Source: Prolixibacteraceae bacterium
GTDB lineage: Bacteria > Bacteroidota > Bacteroidia > Bacteroidales > Prolixibacteraceae
DNA length: 16,377 bases
Assembly: GCA_027858145.1 (NCBI GenBank)
Contig: JAQIDF010000358.1
Coordinates: forward strand, 1-16,377
Reading direction: 5' to 3'
The position numbers and the translations under genes are program-made. Below are positions 6,788 to 14,371 of this stretch, piece after piece. The stretch's first letter is position 1. The number at the start of each line of letters is the position of its first letter. The notes under the pieces are model-generated. The model did not search any database. It saw only the letters and a list, made by a program, of their open reading frames with translations, and was not told where the DNA came from.

Positions 6788-8680
6788 GTGAAGAGAAAAA
6801 AAATAATATATCGATTAATAATGATAGGCAATGCTATAGTTCTTTTAGCACTTGCTCTTTATATGTTTTCATGTGCAAATCCGGGAGCAGGCCCAACCGG
6901 AGGCCCGCGCGACAGTATTGCACCCGTTGTCTTGTCGACTGTGCCCCAGCCATTTGCCACAAATTATAGTGATCGGGAAATTGAAATAAATTTCGACGAA
7001 TACGTTGTTGCAAATAACCTTGCTTCATCGATGGTTATATCGCCACCCCTGGCCAAAAAAACTGATGTTCGAACAAAGGGTAAAAGTATTATTATCAAAA
7101 TTGATGAGGATTTGATTCCGGGGAGAACATATTCTGTGGATTTTAAAGATGGTATTAAAGATTACAACGAAGGGAATGTGCTGGAAGGATTTCGTATGTT
7201 GTTTTCGACATACGACAAAATTGACACCTTACGGATAAAAGGTTATTTGTTGGATGCTTATACACTTGAACCGGTTGAAAACGCTATCGTAACGTTATAT
7301 AGCATTAATCACGATTCGGTTTTTCAAACCATGCGGCCTGATTTTATTGCCAAACCCGATAAAGATGGTTTTTTTCTGTTTGATAATCTTCCGGCAGATG
7401 ATGAATATCGCTTGTTTGGGGTAATAGATGCTGATAAGGATTTGAAGTTTTCACAGGAAACAGAAATGATTGCATTTATCGATTCGGTTTTAGTTCCCGA
7501 AGCAAAATATATTGAGAAAGTTGATACACTGTTCGAAGAAAATGATACGATAATTTCTAAAGGATATACCGAGTTTACACCCGGTCCGGTGAATGCTTAT
7601 TTGTTTGAACATGATCAATTTATTCAGTATCTCGATGTTGCTGAAAGAGACAAAAAGGATCATATGCTACTGACCTTTAGTGAGTCGTTAACCGATTCGT
7701 TCCAATACGAACTAGTTGGTCAAATAACCGATGACTTGAGTTATGTAGAATATGGCATAAACAGAGACTCTGTTGATATCTGGATTGCCGATACAGCACT
7801 TGTTAACACCGACTCTTTGTACCTTTCCGTTATGTATACATCAACCGATACACTTGATCGCTTTGTGAGCATAACCGATACGCTCGATATGTTTTTTGTT
7901 GCCAAAGAGGAAAGCAAAAAGATACGTGGCAGGAGCAGCAATGAAGAAAGGAACGATTCGATAAAACAACCCGAATTGTTTAGCTTTTCAAGCAATTTAG
8001 CATCGTCAACTCTTGATTTGAACCGGAGATTAATGCTTGTGGCGCCATCGCCTGTTAATGTTTTGCCCGATTCAGCTATTAATTTTGAAATTCAGGTAAA
8101 TGATTCAACTTTCAAACCTGTAGCTTTTAAATTGGAAAAGTTAGAGAAATCAAAGCGTAAATATGAGGTTGGTTTTGAAGTTGAAGAAAACAGCACTTAT
8201 AGACTTGAGGTTGATTCCGCTTCTGTTTCAACCTTAACGGGTATTCACAATGAGCCTTTTCGCATGAAATTTACCTCGCGTGAGCTGGGGTATTATGGAG
8301 CTGTAATGTTAAACATTGATGGTTTTTCGGGGCCTGCCATTATCCAGTTGCTCAAAGATGGTAAAGACGAAAAACTGGTTAAGCAACTGGATACGGTTGT
8401 GGTTGCAGGAAGCGAGTTGAAGCTTTCTTATTTATCTCCCGGCCAATTTCGTGTTAAATTAGTTGACGATCGAAATGAAAACGGACAATGGGATACCGGT
8501 GACTATGAGAAGGGGATTTTGCCTGAACGTGTGTATTATCTTCCTAAAATATTAGAAATAAAATCGAATTGGGAAATAGAAGAAAGTTGGCCTATTGACT
8601 CTGTAAAGCCGGGGCCTAAAGAAATATTTATTAACAAAGCGAATCAAGAAGAAGAAGAAAGCAGGTCGCGACGCAGATAG
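6788..8680 (+). CDS. large lipoprotein with N-terminal Ig-like (Big_5) domain
   Basis: The protein has 630 residues from GTG 6788. An SD-like AAAAGGA 6 bases upstream supports this GTG; ATG 6821 is the alternative. The signal peptide ends in a loose lipobox MFSC, with Cys29. After the Cys comes NPGAGPTGGPRDSIAP, matching the PTGGPxDxxPP start of a common Bacteroidota lipoprotein family. Residues about 42-142 fit a Big_5 Ig-like fold. Residues about 148-235 look like a carboxypeptidase-regulatory-like domain (IKGYLLDAYTLEPVENAIV). A Ca-binding-like loop, DDRNENGQWDTGDYE, lies near the C terminus, and the end is basic (ESRSRRR). The rest is beta-rich with no recognised motif. It is almost certainly co-transcribed with the PBP1A gene, so a role in envelope assembly is plausible but not shown. 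Confidence 0.85.
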   Translation: MKRKKIIYRLIMIGNAIVLLALALYMFSCANPGAGPTGGPRDSIAPVVLSTVPQPFATNYSDREIEINFDEYVVANNLASSMVISPPLAKKTDVRTKGKSIIIKIDEDLIPGRTYSVDFKDGIKDYNEGNVLEGFRMLFSTYDKIDTLRIKGYLLDAYTLEPVENAIVTLYSINHDSVFQTMRPDFIAKPDKDGFFLFDNLPADDEYRLFGVIDADKDLKFSQETEMIAFIDSVLVPEAKYIEKVDTLFEENDTIISKGYTEFTPGPVNAYLFEHDQFIQYLDVAERDKKDHMLLTFSESLTDSFQYELVGQITDDLSYVEYGINRDSVDIWIADTALVNTDSLYLSVMYTSTDTLDRFVSITDTLDMFFVAKEESKKIRGRSSNEERNDSIKQPELFSFSSNLASSTLDLNRRLMLVAPSPVNVLPDSAINFEIQVNDSTFKPVAFKLEKLEKSKRKYEVGFEVEENSTYRLEVDSASVSTLTGIHNEPFRMKFTSRELGYYGAVMLNIDGFSGPAIIQLLKDGKDEKLVKQLDTVVVAGSELKLSYLSPGQFRVKLVDDRNENGQWDTGDYEKGILPERVYYLPKILEIKSNWEIEESWPIDSVKPGPKEIFINKANQEEEESRSRRR

Positions 8681-8701
8681 TTTACTCCCGAAAACATGTT
8701 A

Positions 8702-8732
8702 TTGTTTTTATCCATAAAAAGTTCTACTTTTG
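8702..8732 (+). promoter_or_regulatory. promoter of the small cysteine lipoprotein gene
   Basis: This is one of the three more complete promoters in the window. TTG at 8702-8704 is followed after 20 bases by TACTTTTG at 8725-8732, matching the Bacteroidota -33/-7 pattern. The predicted leader to ATG 8761 is about 20 bases. It separates this gene from the PBP1A/lipoprotein pair. Confidence 0.55.
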
Positions 8733-8760
8733 ACGAAGGGGTAATTTAAATTGATTGGAA

Positions 8761-9174
8761 ATGGGATTTCTTACACGAACTGGGATTTTTGTGTGGATAA
8801 TAGTTTTGTTATTTTCTTGTTCTGATGATTCTGAGTTTAACGATGAAGGGATCATTGAGGGAGAAGTTGTATTAAAAAGCGGAACACCACAACGCATTAA
8901 TAGCGATATAATTTTGGAGCTTACCGGTATAAACGATTCACGTTGCCCGATTGGCGTGGTTTGCTCTTCTTCGGGAAATGTTTATATTACATTTGAAGTT
9001 TATAATAGTGGTGCATCTTTTCAGCATGAAATAAAATACTGTGAGATGGAAGAGCTATTAACTGACACTATTGAAGGTGCTGTGATTAAGATAGTTGACA
9101 TAGCTCCATATCGTTATCCAGAGGAGGAAGTAAGGCTTGAAGATTATCGGGTTACGATTGATGTGTTGGAATAG
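8761..9174 (+). CDS. small lipoprotein with a DSRCP-x4-C motif
   Basis: The product is 137 residues from ATG 8761 (an in-frame TTG at 8755 is less likely). The signal peptide ends LLFSC with Cys20. The next residues, SDDSEF, are acidic, like the lipoprotein export signal that sends Bacteroidota lipoproteins to the cell surface. The mature part is about 115 residues and beta-rich. It has NDSRCPIGVVCSSSGNVYI, with two cysteines five residues apart, plus a third Cys in KYCEMEE. The DSRCPxxVxC...GN arrangement occurs in many small uncharacterised lipoproteins of this phylum. I recognise the pattern but not a function. The gene has its own promoter and converges with the gene at 9183, with only 8 bases between the stop codons. 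Confidence 0.75.
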   Translation: MGFLTRTGIFVWIIVLLFSCSDDSEFNDEGIIEGEVVLKSGTPQRINSDIILELTGINDSRCPIGVVCSSSGNVYITFEVYNSGASFQHEIKYCEMEELLTDTIEGAVIKIVDIAPYRYPEEEVRLEDYRVTIDVLE

Positions 9175-9182
9175 CTGATCTT

Positions 9183-10322
9183 TTAATTTCTGATATTTGA
9201 TTTAATATAATTTGAGACTGGATTTAACAAAGGCTCGGTGAGCATGATAAATATTTCCTGCGGTGTTGGTGGCGTTTGTTGATCTTTATTTGAAAGGTCA
9301 AGAATGTTGTTAGGTAATGCCCGTTTATCGCCATTGTACCTTGCCCAGTTGTTGTTCCAAATATATTCGTTTGTAAATTTTTGGTTGTTTATGGGCTCTT
9401 TCTGGAATTCTTCAATTGACACCCTTACAATAGCATTAGCCGTCAATTCTTGTTTATAAACCACTACATCGGCCTGAACAATTCCTTTAGCGTCATATGT
9501 GTTGCCTCCATTATCGGTATATGTCCCTATCGAAAGGCTGTCGGATGTGTATGTGCGGTTTTGTTCACTTTCTCTAATCGCATCAATATTAAACCTCGAA
9601 ACCTGAATGCTGACAACCTGATGGGGAACGATATTAAGTTCTTCTGCCATTTTGGGATGGTAAAACCTGACAAATTCTCCGGAAGCATTTTTTACAAGCG
9701 AGTTGTAAATTTGTATGTAAAACTTACGGGTATTTATTTCATAGTTGGTATTATGATCGGGCAGTTGTTCAACTACAATCTTCAATGTCGATAATTCCTT
9801 TGCAATAGCCAATTGTTCATCAATGTTTTTAAAACCGGGTGCGGTGTTTTTCACCCATAAAAATTTATCGTAAGCTTCACGGGCTTCGTATAAGTTTTGT
9901 GATTTCAAAAGGGATAAGGCATAATCAAATTGCTCCTTAATGGCCATTTCTTCAGCTTTTTGAAGTTGTTCGTCAAAATACATAACCGGTTTAACAGCTT
10001 CGAGGGCTGCCGGGCAGCGTGAAATATCATCGGCCAGTTTGTTTAGTTTTTTATAATGATCTGAAATTCTCAGAAATTTGTCAGGTGAATTTGATGCTGC
10101 AATCCCATCAATTTGCCGGCGGTAATACTTTATGGCCATGGGGTAACTCTTTTTGATCATTTCGATAGCTTTATCGTTATCTGGAGTGGTTCGTAGCCTG
10201 TTAGAGGCCTGCATGGTTGCTTTGTAGTATTCGCCACGGTTATAAGCCATGCGGCCAGTGCTACATGATAAAACAAGGAAGAATGCGGTGTAAGAGAAAA
10301 GGATCTTGATTATTCGGTTCAT
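9183..10322 (-). CDS. repeat-containing (TPR-like) lipoprotein
   Basis: The product is 379 residues from ATG 10322; the reading frame is open further upstream, but that part overlaps the kinase gene and begins at a TTG. The signal peptide ends LVLSC (Cys20), followed by STGRMAYNRGEYYKA. Residues about 25-190 are helical, with TPR-like features (NRGEYYKATMQASNRL, then AIKEQFDYALSLLKSQNLYEARE). The C-terminal half, from about 195, looks beta-rich (KFYIQIYNSLV, VSIQVSRFNID). The family is common in Bacteroidota in my recollection, but I cannot name a function. It has a -7 element in the 40-base spacer after the histidine kinase gene, so it may be transcribed both from that gene's promoter and alone. 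Confidence 0.75.
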   Translation of the reverse strand: MNRIIKILFSYTAFFLVLSCSTGRMAYNRGEYYKATMQASNRLRTTPDNDKAIEMIKKSYPMAIKYYRRQIDGIAASNSPDKFLRISDHYKKLNKLADDISRCPAALEAVKPVMYFDEQLQKAEEMAIKEQFDYALSLLKSQNLYEAREAYDKFLWVKNTAPGFKNIDEQLAIAKELSTLKIVVEQLPDHNTNYEINTRKFYIQIYNSLVKNASGEFVRFYHPKMAEELNIVPHQVVSIQVSRFNIDAIRESEQNRTYTSDSLSIGTYTDNGGNTYDAKGIVQADVVVYKQELTANAIVRVSIEEFQKEPINNQKFTNEYIWNNNWARYNGDKRALPNNILDLSNKDQQTPPTPQEIFIMLTEPLLNPVSNYIKSNIRN

Positions 10323-10336
10323 TATCTGCTTTTTTA

Positions 10337-10344
10337 CAAATATA
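10337..10344 (-). promoter_or_regulatory. -7 element of the TPR-like lipoprotein gene
   Basis: The minus strand reads TATATTTG, matching TAnnTTTG, 14 bases before ATG 10322, in the spacer between the kinase stop and the lipoprotein start. No -33 element is obvious. Confidence 0.45.
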
Positions 10345-10362
10345 TAAACAAAATGGAGTTTT

Positions 10363-11655
10363 TTACAGCGGTATTTTAAAATCGAATATTGAACCTTCCC
10401 GCGGTGTTGAATGCACAGATATGTCACCTCCCATATAACTTGCTATTGATTTGCTGATGCTTAAACCCAGGCCGGCCCCATTTTTAAACGGATCAATCTT
10501 AAAGAAACGATCGAATATTTTTTCCTGGTCTTCTTTGGAGATACCAATACCAGTATCAGTAACTATAAAATGTAAAAAATGATTTTGTTCGCTTATCTTT
10601 AGGTTAATTTCTCCACTGTTGGTGAATTTAACAGCATTGTCGATAAGGTTGGTGATTATTTGCTCAAATCGTTCCTTATCAGTGTTTATCTCATAGTGTG
10701 CAGTCGAAATGGTTATGGTAATATCCTTTTTATTTAAGTTGTACAAATATTTCTCTTTTAGATTTTTCAATACGTCCTGTATGTTAAAGCGTGTTGGATG
10801 TAGCTTAAAAGAATTGGTCTCAATTTTAGAAAAATCAACAATGTCGTTGATAAGCTTTAACATGTTATCACTATTTTCCCATATCACCTTATTGTATTGC
10901 TGTTTCTCTTCAGGGTCATTTGTTTGAGATAGCATATCTGAGAACCCAATTATAATATTAAGCGGAGTCCTGATTTCATGACTGATATTCTGTAGAAAAT
11001 ATGTTTTTAGTTGGTCAGATTCCTGTGCTTTATCACGGGCTTTAATTAGATCAACATTTATTTTTTTTATGTCTTCTTTTTGTTTATTAATATGAGTGAA
11101 AGAATTAATAAGCATGGAATACATGTTATTCCAAAACATTGTCATCGCAATAGAAACCAGCGTGATAGTAGTGACCATATTCAACCACATGGGGGTAGAT
11201 TGCATAAAACCTTGTTCAGCGGTAAAATTCAATATTTGCCTGTTAAATAAAAACGCGGTGATAAGAATAAAAACAAAGCATAATACGGTAAAGAACCAAC
11301 CTGTTTTACGGTTAAAAAAGAGAAAAGAAATGGCTATTGCAGGTATAAAATATGCATAGGCAAAACTGTATAAACCGAATGTGATTAGACCACTGATTGC
11401 CATTGATGATAATATAAGCAGGAAAAGAATACCCTTTACTTTGGTCTTGAGCTTTCTTCTTATAGCATATAAAACAATCATACTTGCCCCTATAAGCAGA
11501 TGCAATCCATAATGTATCGTAAATCCTGTTTGAGGTATACGTGTGAGCGAAACGATAATGGCAAATGCCATAACCGATATGATCGTAATTAATACTTTAT
11601 TGAGAGCTATGTCTTTGGTAAGATCCAGCTCTTCTTTCAGATAGTGGGGTTTCAT
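10363..11655 (-). CDS. membrane-bound sensor histidine kinase
   Basis: The product has 430 residues from ATG 11655; the longer frame begins at a TTG at 11682 inside the promoter and is rejected. The N-terminal 185 residues form about six transmembrane helices with short loops and no recognisable periplasmic sensor domain. A coiled-coil linker (about 187-220) leads to the HisKA domain, with the phosphoacceptor His226 in NISHEIRTPLN. The ATPase domain has the N box TNLIDNAVKFTNSG, G1 TDTGIGI, F box FDRFFK and G2 GAGLGLSI, all intact. It should therefore be an active kinase. No response regulator is encoded in the window, so its partner is elsewhere. A -7 element lies 24 bases before the ATG. 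The signal sensed is unknown; the many-helix sensor part suggests a membrane or intramembrane stimulus (inference). Confidence 0.93.
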   Translation of the reverse strand: MKPHYLKEELDLTKDIALNKVLITIISVMAFAIIVSLTRIPQTGFTIHYGLHLLIGASMIVLYAIRRKLKTKVKGILFLLILSSMAISGLITFGLYSFAYAYFIPAIAISFLFFNRKTGWFFTVLCFVFILITAFLFNRQILNFTAEQGFMQSTPMWLNMVTTITLVSIAMTMFWNNMYSMLINSFTHINKQKEDIKKINVDLIKARDKAQESDQLKTYFLQNISHEIRTPLNIIIGFSDMLSQTNDPEEKQQYNKVIWENSDNMLKLINDIVDFSKIETNSFKLHPTRFNIQDVLKNLKEKYLYNLNKKDITITISTAHYEINTDKERFEQIITNLIDNAVKFTNSGEINLKISEQNHFLHFIVTDTGIGISKEDQEKIFDRFFKIDPFKNGAGLGLSISKSIASYMGGDISVHSTPREGSIFDFKIPL

Positions 11656-11679
11656 AGTAGCTGTGTGTGTTGTTATAAC

Positions 11680-11687
11680 CAAAGATA
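11680..11687 (-). promoter_or_regulatory. -7 element of the histidine kinase gene
   Basis: The minus strand reads TATCTTTG, matching TAnnTTTG, 24 bases before ATG 11655. It supports the ATG start over the upstream TTG, which overlaps this element. No clear -33 element is visible. Confidence 0.5.
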
Positions 11688-11751
11688 CGGTGTCTGAATT
11701 AGAAATGCACGTTTTAAGACAGAAAATACTTGATTGTCTGATATTTCTATT

Positions 11752-11770
11752 AAAAAAGATTTTAATCTTT
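11752..11770 (-). terminator. weak hairpin at the end of the tsaE operon
   Basis: On the minus strand AAAGATT-AA-AATCTTT overlaps the end and stop codon of the 85-residue lipoprotein gene and is followed by more Ts. The stem is AT-rich and the loop is tight, so this is only a weak intrinsic terminator candidate. Confidence 0.3.
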
Positions 11771-12019
11771 ACTTTTAAAGAGATGGTTAAGATTGAAATG
11801 GTATATTAATCCTATTGCGAAGTTTCCAGCAGGATTATATGCTTCGTCATATTTCCCGTAACCTCCCGGCATAACACCGTTGTACCAATATCCCGCGTTG
11901 ATTTGGATATCGTTTTTCGACTCGATTAAAACCGGTGGAGAAAATTGTGAATTGTAAACAAAGCAACTGTTTAGGCTAGAAATAGTAACTATGACCAATA
12001 GTAATTTTCTTATTTTCAT
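11762..12019 (-). CDS. 85-residue lipoprotein, possibly a shortened outer-membrane protein
   Basis: The product starts at ATG 12019. Its signal peptide ends SSLNSC with Cys19. The mature part is only 67 residues. It has VLIESKNDIQINAGYWYNG, which resembles the first strand of small Bacteroidota outer-membrane barrels, and then NPAGNFAIGLIYHFNLNHLF, which resembles a closing strand. The middle of such a barrel is absent, so this may be an internally deleted relative; a genuine small lipoprotein is equally possible. The start is 19 bases after the stop of the alanine-dehydrogenase-like gene, so the two are probably co-transcribed. No function is recognised. Confidence 0.6.
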   Translation of the reverse strand: MKIRKLLLVIVTISSLNSCFVYNSQFSPPVLIESKNDIQINAGYWYNGVMPGGYGKYDEAYNPAGNFAIGLIYHFNLNHLFKSKD

Positions 12020-12037
12020 ACAGGGGTAGCTTTAAAT

Positions 12038-13255
12038 TTAAAAAGCTGCCAGTAACAAATCAATATCTTTACATGGCAACATAAATTTATTCCCCAAATC
12101 GGAATTGGTAAGTATTCCGTTGTATAGGTATACGCCTTCGCGGTATCCTTTCTGATTAATAATATAGCTTGTTATGCCACCATAATCGGCAATGTCGAGT
12201 AAAGTAGAAGCAAAGATATTACTCAGTGCAATGGTTGTTGTTCGTGATACGCGTGCCGAGATGTTGGGAACGCAATAGTGAATGACACCATGCTCAGTGA
12301 ATGTAGGTTCTTTCATCGATGTGCAGTGAGTGGTTTCAAAGCACCCGCCCTGCGATGTGTTTAAATCAATTATTACTGACCCGTTTTTCATGTTTTCGAC
12401 CAGCTCGCGGGGTACGATGTGCCGGGGTACAGCGTTGAACGGCTGGGCACCGAGCACTACATCGGCCGAAATGATTGCTTTTTCAATAACACGGGGATAA
12501 TACAGAGATGTGAATATTTTCTGGTTAAACTTACGTTCAAAGGCACGCAGCTTACTCACTGAATTATCAAATATTTTCACTTCGGCACCAAGCCCTATGG
12601 CAGCACGTGCAGCCGATTCGGCAGCCGTTTCAGCTCCCAGTATCATAACCGATGCCGGCGATATACCGGTTACACCGCCCAACAGCACACCTTTACCATT
12701 TGAGCTCATGCTTAGCAGTTCGCTGGCAACGGTCATTGAAACAATACCCGATATTTCACTTAACGATTGAACAACCGGCAGGTTTCCGGTTTCATCTTTT
12801 TGATATTCAAAAGCGATGGCTGTAATCTTCTTTTGCATCATTTTTTTGATGCATTCTTTATTTTGAGAATCGATTTGCAACATCGAGAAGATGATTTGAT
12901 GGCCCCGCATCAGGTCAATCTCGCTAAGGTTGTATGGTGAAACTTTAAAAATATAATCGCATTGAAAAACATCGGCTTTATTACGAGAGATAATAGCTCC
13001 GGCTTCTGAATATTCAAGGTCGGTGTAATGGGCTTTTTCTCCGGCTTTTGTTTCAATAAGAATTTCATGGCCGGCATCAACAAGTATTTCAACAGCCTGA
13101 GGGGTAAAAGGGAGGCATTGTTCGTTTTCGCTGGTATTGGCAGGGATTCCTATTCTGATTTTCTTTCCTTTACGTTTCACTTCCAGCATTTCTTCGGCAG
13201 GCATGAGTTGCTGTTCTTCGAAGTGATACAGGTTCGACTTGGGATTGTTGGCCAT
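12038..13255 (-). CDS. alanine dehydrogenase/PNT-fold protein lacking known catalytic residues
   Basis: The 405-residue product starts at ATG 13255; the in-frame TTG at 13264 is rejected. It aligns over its length with NAD-dependent alanine dehydrogenases, for example GVLLGGV, SVIIDL, QGGCFET, HYCVPNI and a conserved Asp in IFDNS at the nucleotide-binding position. However, compared with bacterial alanine dehydrogenases, the substrate Arg in EFRV is Cys (ENEQCL), the Lys of VKEP is Ser (FKVSPY), the catalytic His of YLHL is Gln (SMLQID), and the catalytic Asp before QGG is Ser (NTSQGG). The Rossmann GxGxxG is GAETAA. Ordinary alanine dehydrogenase activity is therefore unlikely. The reading frame is intact, so it appears to be kept by selection. 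It follows tsaE by 56 bases and precedes a small lipoprotein. Databases will probably call it alanine dehydrogenase (ald); I advise against that. Confidence 0.85.
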   Translation of the reverse strand: MANNPKSNLYHFEEQQLMPAEEMLEVKRKGKKIRIGIPANTSENEQCLPFTPQAVEILVDAGHEILIETKAGEKAHYTDLEYSEAGAIISRNKADVFQCDYIFKVSPYNLSEIDLMRGHQIIFSMLQIDSQNKECIKKMMQKKITAIAFEYQKDETGNLPVVQSLSEISGIVSMTVASELLSMSSNGKGVLLGGVTGISPASVMILGAETAAESAARAAIGLGAEVKIFDNSVSKLRAFERKFNQKIFTSLYYPRVIEKAIISADVVLGAQPFNAVPRHIVPRELVENMKNGSVIIDLNTSQGGCFETTHCTSMKEPTFTEHGVIHYCVPNISARVSRTTTIALSNIFASTLLDIADYGGITSYIINQKGYREGVYLYNGILTNSDLGNKFMLPCKDIDLLLAAF

Positions 13256-13311
13256 AATAAGCAATAAATTTTGAGTGGATTAAGTTAGTGTATTCATTAC
13301 AATTAAACAAC

Positions 13312-13734
13312 TTAATGCAATGTTATCGTTCGCCTGTTGTTGTCTACTGTAATATGAACTTCAATTGTTTCTGGGGGCAGCAAGTCTTCAATTCGCTCGG
13401 GCCATTCAATAAAACAGAGGTTGCCTGAGTAAAAATACTCTTCGGCGCCAATGTCGATTGCTTCTTCGACACCTTTTAGCCTGTAGCAATCAAAATGATA
13501 TATTGATTCGCCGTTGGAGCTTATGTATTCATTAACCAGTGCAAAACTGGGACTGGTAATATTTTCATCAACACCCAGTTGTTGGCAAACTTCTTTTATG
13601 AATGTTGTTTTTCCGGCTCCCATTTCACCATAAAAAGCGAAAACAGAATATCCGTTCATTTTTTTTATAAATGACTCCGCCGCTGAAGGTAGGGCTGATA
13701 AATTATCGATTAATATTGAATCCATTTTTTTCAT
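13312..13734 (-). CDS. tsaE: tRNA t6A biosynthesis ATPase TsaE
   Basis: The product is 140 residues from ATG 13734. It is the small ATPase that works with TsaB, TsaC and TsaD to make threonylcarbamoyladenosine at position 37 of ANN-decoding tRNAs. The Walker A motif GEMGAGKTT is at about 36-44. TsaE signatures follow: TSPSFALVNEY (about 60-70), HFDCYRL (80-86) and the FIEWPERI block (about 108-115). Length is normal for the family. ATG 13725 (MDSILIDN) is a strong alternative start, because the promoter's -7 element ends only 11 bases before 13734. The long frame begins with TTG at 13774-13776 within the -33 region and is rejected. It is the first gene of an operon with the alanine-dehydrogenase-like gene. 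Confidence 0.96.
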   Translation of the reverse strand: MKKMDSILIDNLSALPSAAESFIKKMNGYSVFAFYGEMGAGKTTFIKEVCQQLGVDENITSPSFALVNEYISSNGESIYHFDCYRLKGVEEAIDIGAEEYFYSGNLCFIEWPERIEDLLPPETIEVHITVDNNRRTITLH

Positions 13735-13745
13735 TTTCGAATTTG

Positions 13746-13777
13746 TAAAGATATTGCAACTCTTGTATATTATCAAA
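13746..13777 (-). promoter_or_regulatory. promoter of the tsaE operon
   Basis: On the minus strand TTTG (13774-13777) is followed after 20 bases by TATCTTTA (13746-13753), one base off the TAnnTTTG consensus. The spacing fits Bacteroidota promoters. The predicted start of transcription, near 13739, is very close to ATG 13734 and favours ATG 13725 as the true start. Confidence 0.5.
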
Positions 13778-13849
13778 AAGAATGATAAACATCTTTTTAG
13801 GGATTAAATACAATTGATATATTCGTAACCTCTTATTTTAGAATAATTA

Positions 13850-13882
13850 TTGGTAGCGAATTCATATTTCTTTATACATTTG
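13850..13882 (+). promoter_or_regulatory. promoter of gcvH
   Basis: TACATTTG (13875-13882) matches TAnnTTTG. TTG at 13850-13852 lies 22 bases upstream, slightly longer than the usual -33 spacing. The leader to ATG 13913 would be about 24 bases. Confidence 0.5.
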
Positions 13883-13912
13883 AACTAAAAATATTTTTAA
13901 AAATTGAATATC

Positions 13913-14293
13913 ATGAATATACCTGAAAATTTAAAGTACACCAAAGAGCACGAGTGGGTTAAAGTTGACGGCGATGTGGCAACCGTAGGGATTACCGATT
14001 ATGCTCAAACCGAACTTGGCGATATTGTATTTGTTGAAATAGAGACAGAAGGTGAAGCACTCGATCAGGATGAAACCTTTGGTACCGTTGAGGCTGTAAA
14101 AACTGTCTCAGATTTATTTATGCCTGTTGCAGGTGAAATTACTGAAAAGAATGAAGCACTTGATGATGAACCCGAGTTGGTAAATAAAGATCCCTATGGA
14201 AAAGGATGGATGATTAAAATAAAAATGAGCGATGCATCACAAGTAGATAACATTATGGATGCTGCTGCATATAAAGATACAATTGACGAATAG
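13913..14293 (+). CDS. gcvH: glycine cleavage system H protein
   Basis: The product is 126 residues from ATG 13913; an in-frame TTG at 13904 is less likely. This lipoyl carrier shuttles the aminomethyl group between the P, T and L proteins in glycine breakdown. The lipoylated lysine is Lys63 in GTVEAVKTVSDL. The remaining H-protein marks are YTKEHEWV near the start, GDIVFVEI, and the NKDPYGKGWM block near residue 91. The length is typical. No P or T protein gene lies beside it, so the rest of the system is elsewhere. It has its own promoter and terminator, so it is a single-gene unit. Confidence 0.98.
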   Translation: MNIPENLKYTKEHEWVKVDGDVATVGITDYAQTELGDIVFVEIETEGEALDQDETFGTVEAVKTVSDLFMPVAGEITEKNEALDDEPELVNKDPYGKGWMIKIKMSDASQVDNIMDAAAYKDTIDE

Positions 14294-14315
14294 AACAACT
14301 TTTTTATGAATATAT

Positions 14316-14345
14316 GAAGAGGGGATCAGGTGTCCCCTTTTTTTT
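14316..14345 (+). terminator. intrinsic terminator of gcvH
   Basis: AGGGGA (14320-14325) pairs with TCCCCT (14333-14338) around a short CAGGT-centred loop, with outer A-T pairs, and the stem runs into a tract of eight Ts. It starts about 25 bases after the gcvH stop. It is the clearest terminator in the window. Confidence 0.88.
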
Positions 14346-14371
14346 ATTCCATAAGTTCCTAAAAAAACATA

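Noticed and set aside
8691..8708. AAAACA/TGTTTT hairpin after the Ig-like lipoprotein gene as a terminator
   Set aside because: Six AT-rich pairs only, and it overlaps the -33 element of the next promoter; not convincing.
10323..10427. N-terminal extension of the TPR-like lipoprotein ORF
   Set aside because: It overlaps the kinase gene and would put 35 residues before a proper lipoprotein signal peptide; a -7 element lies within it.
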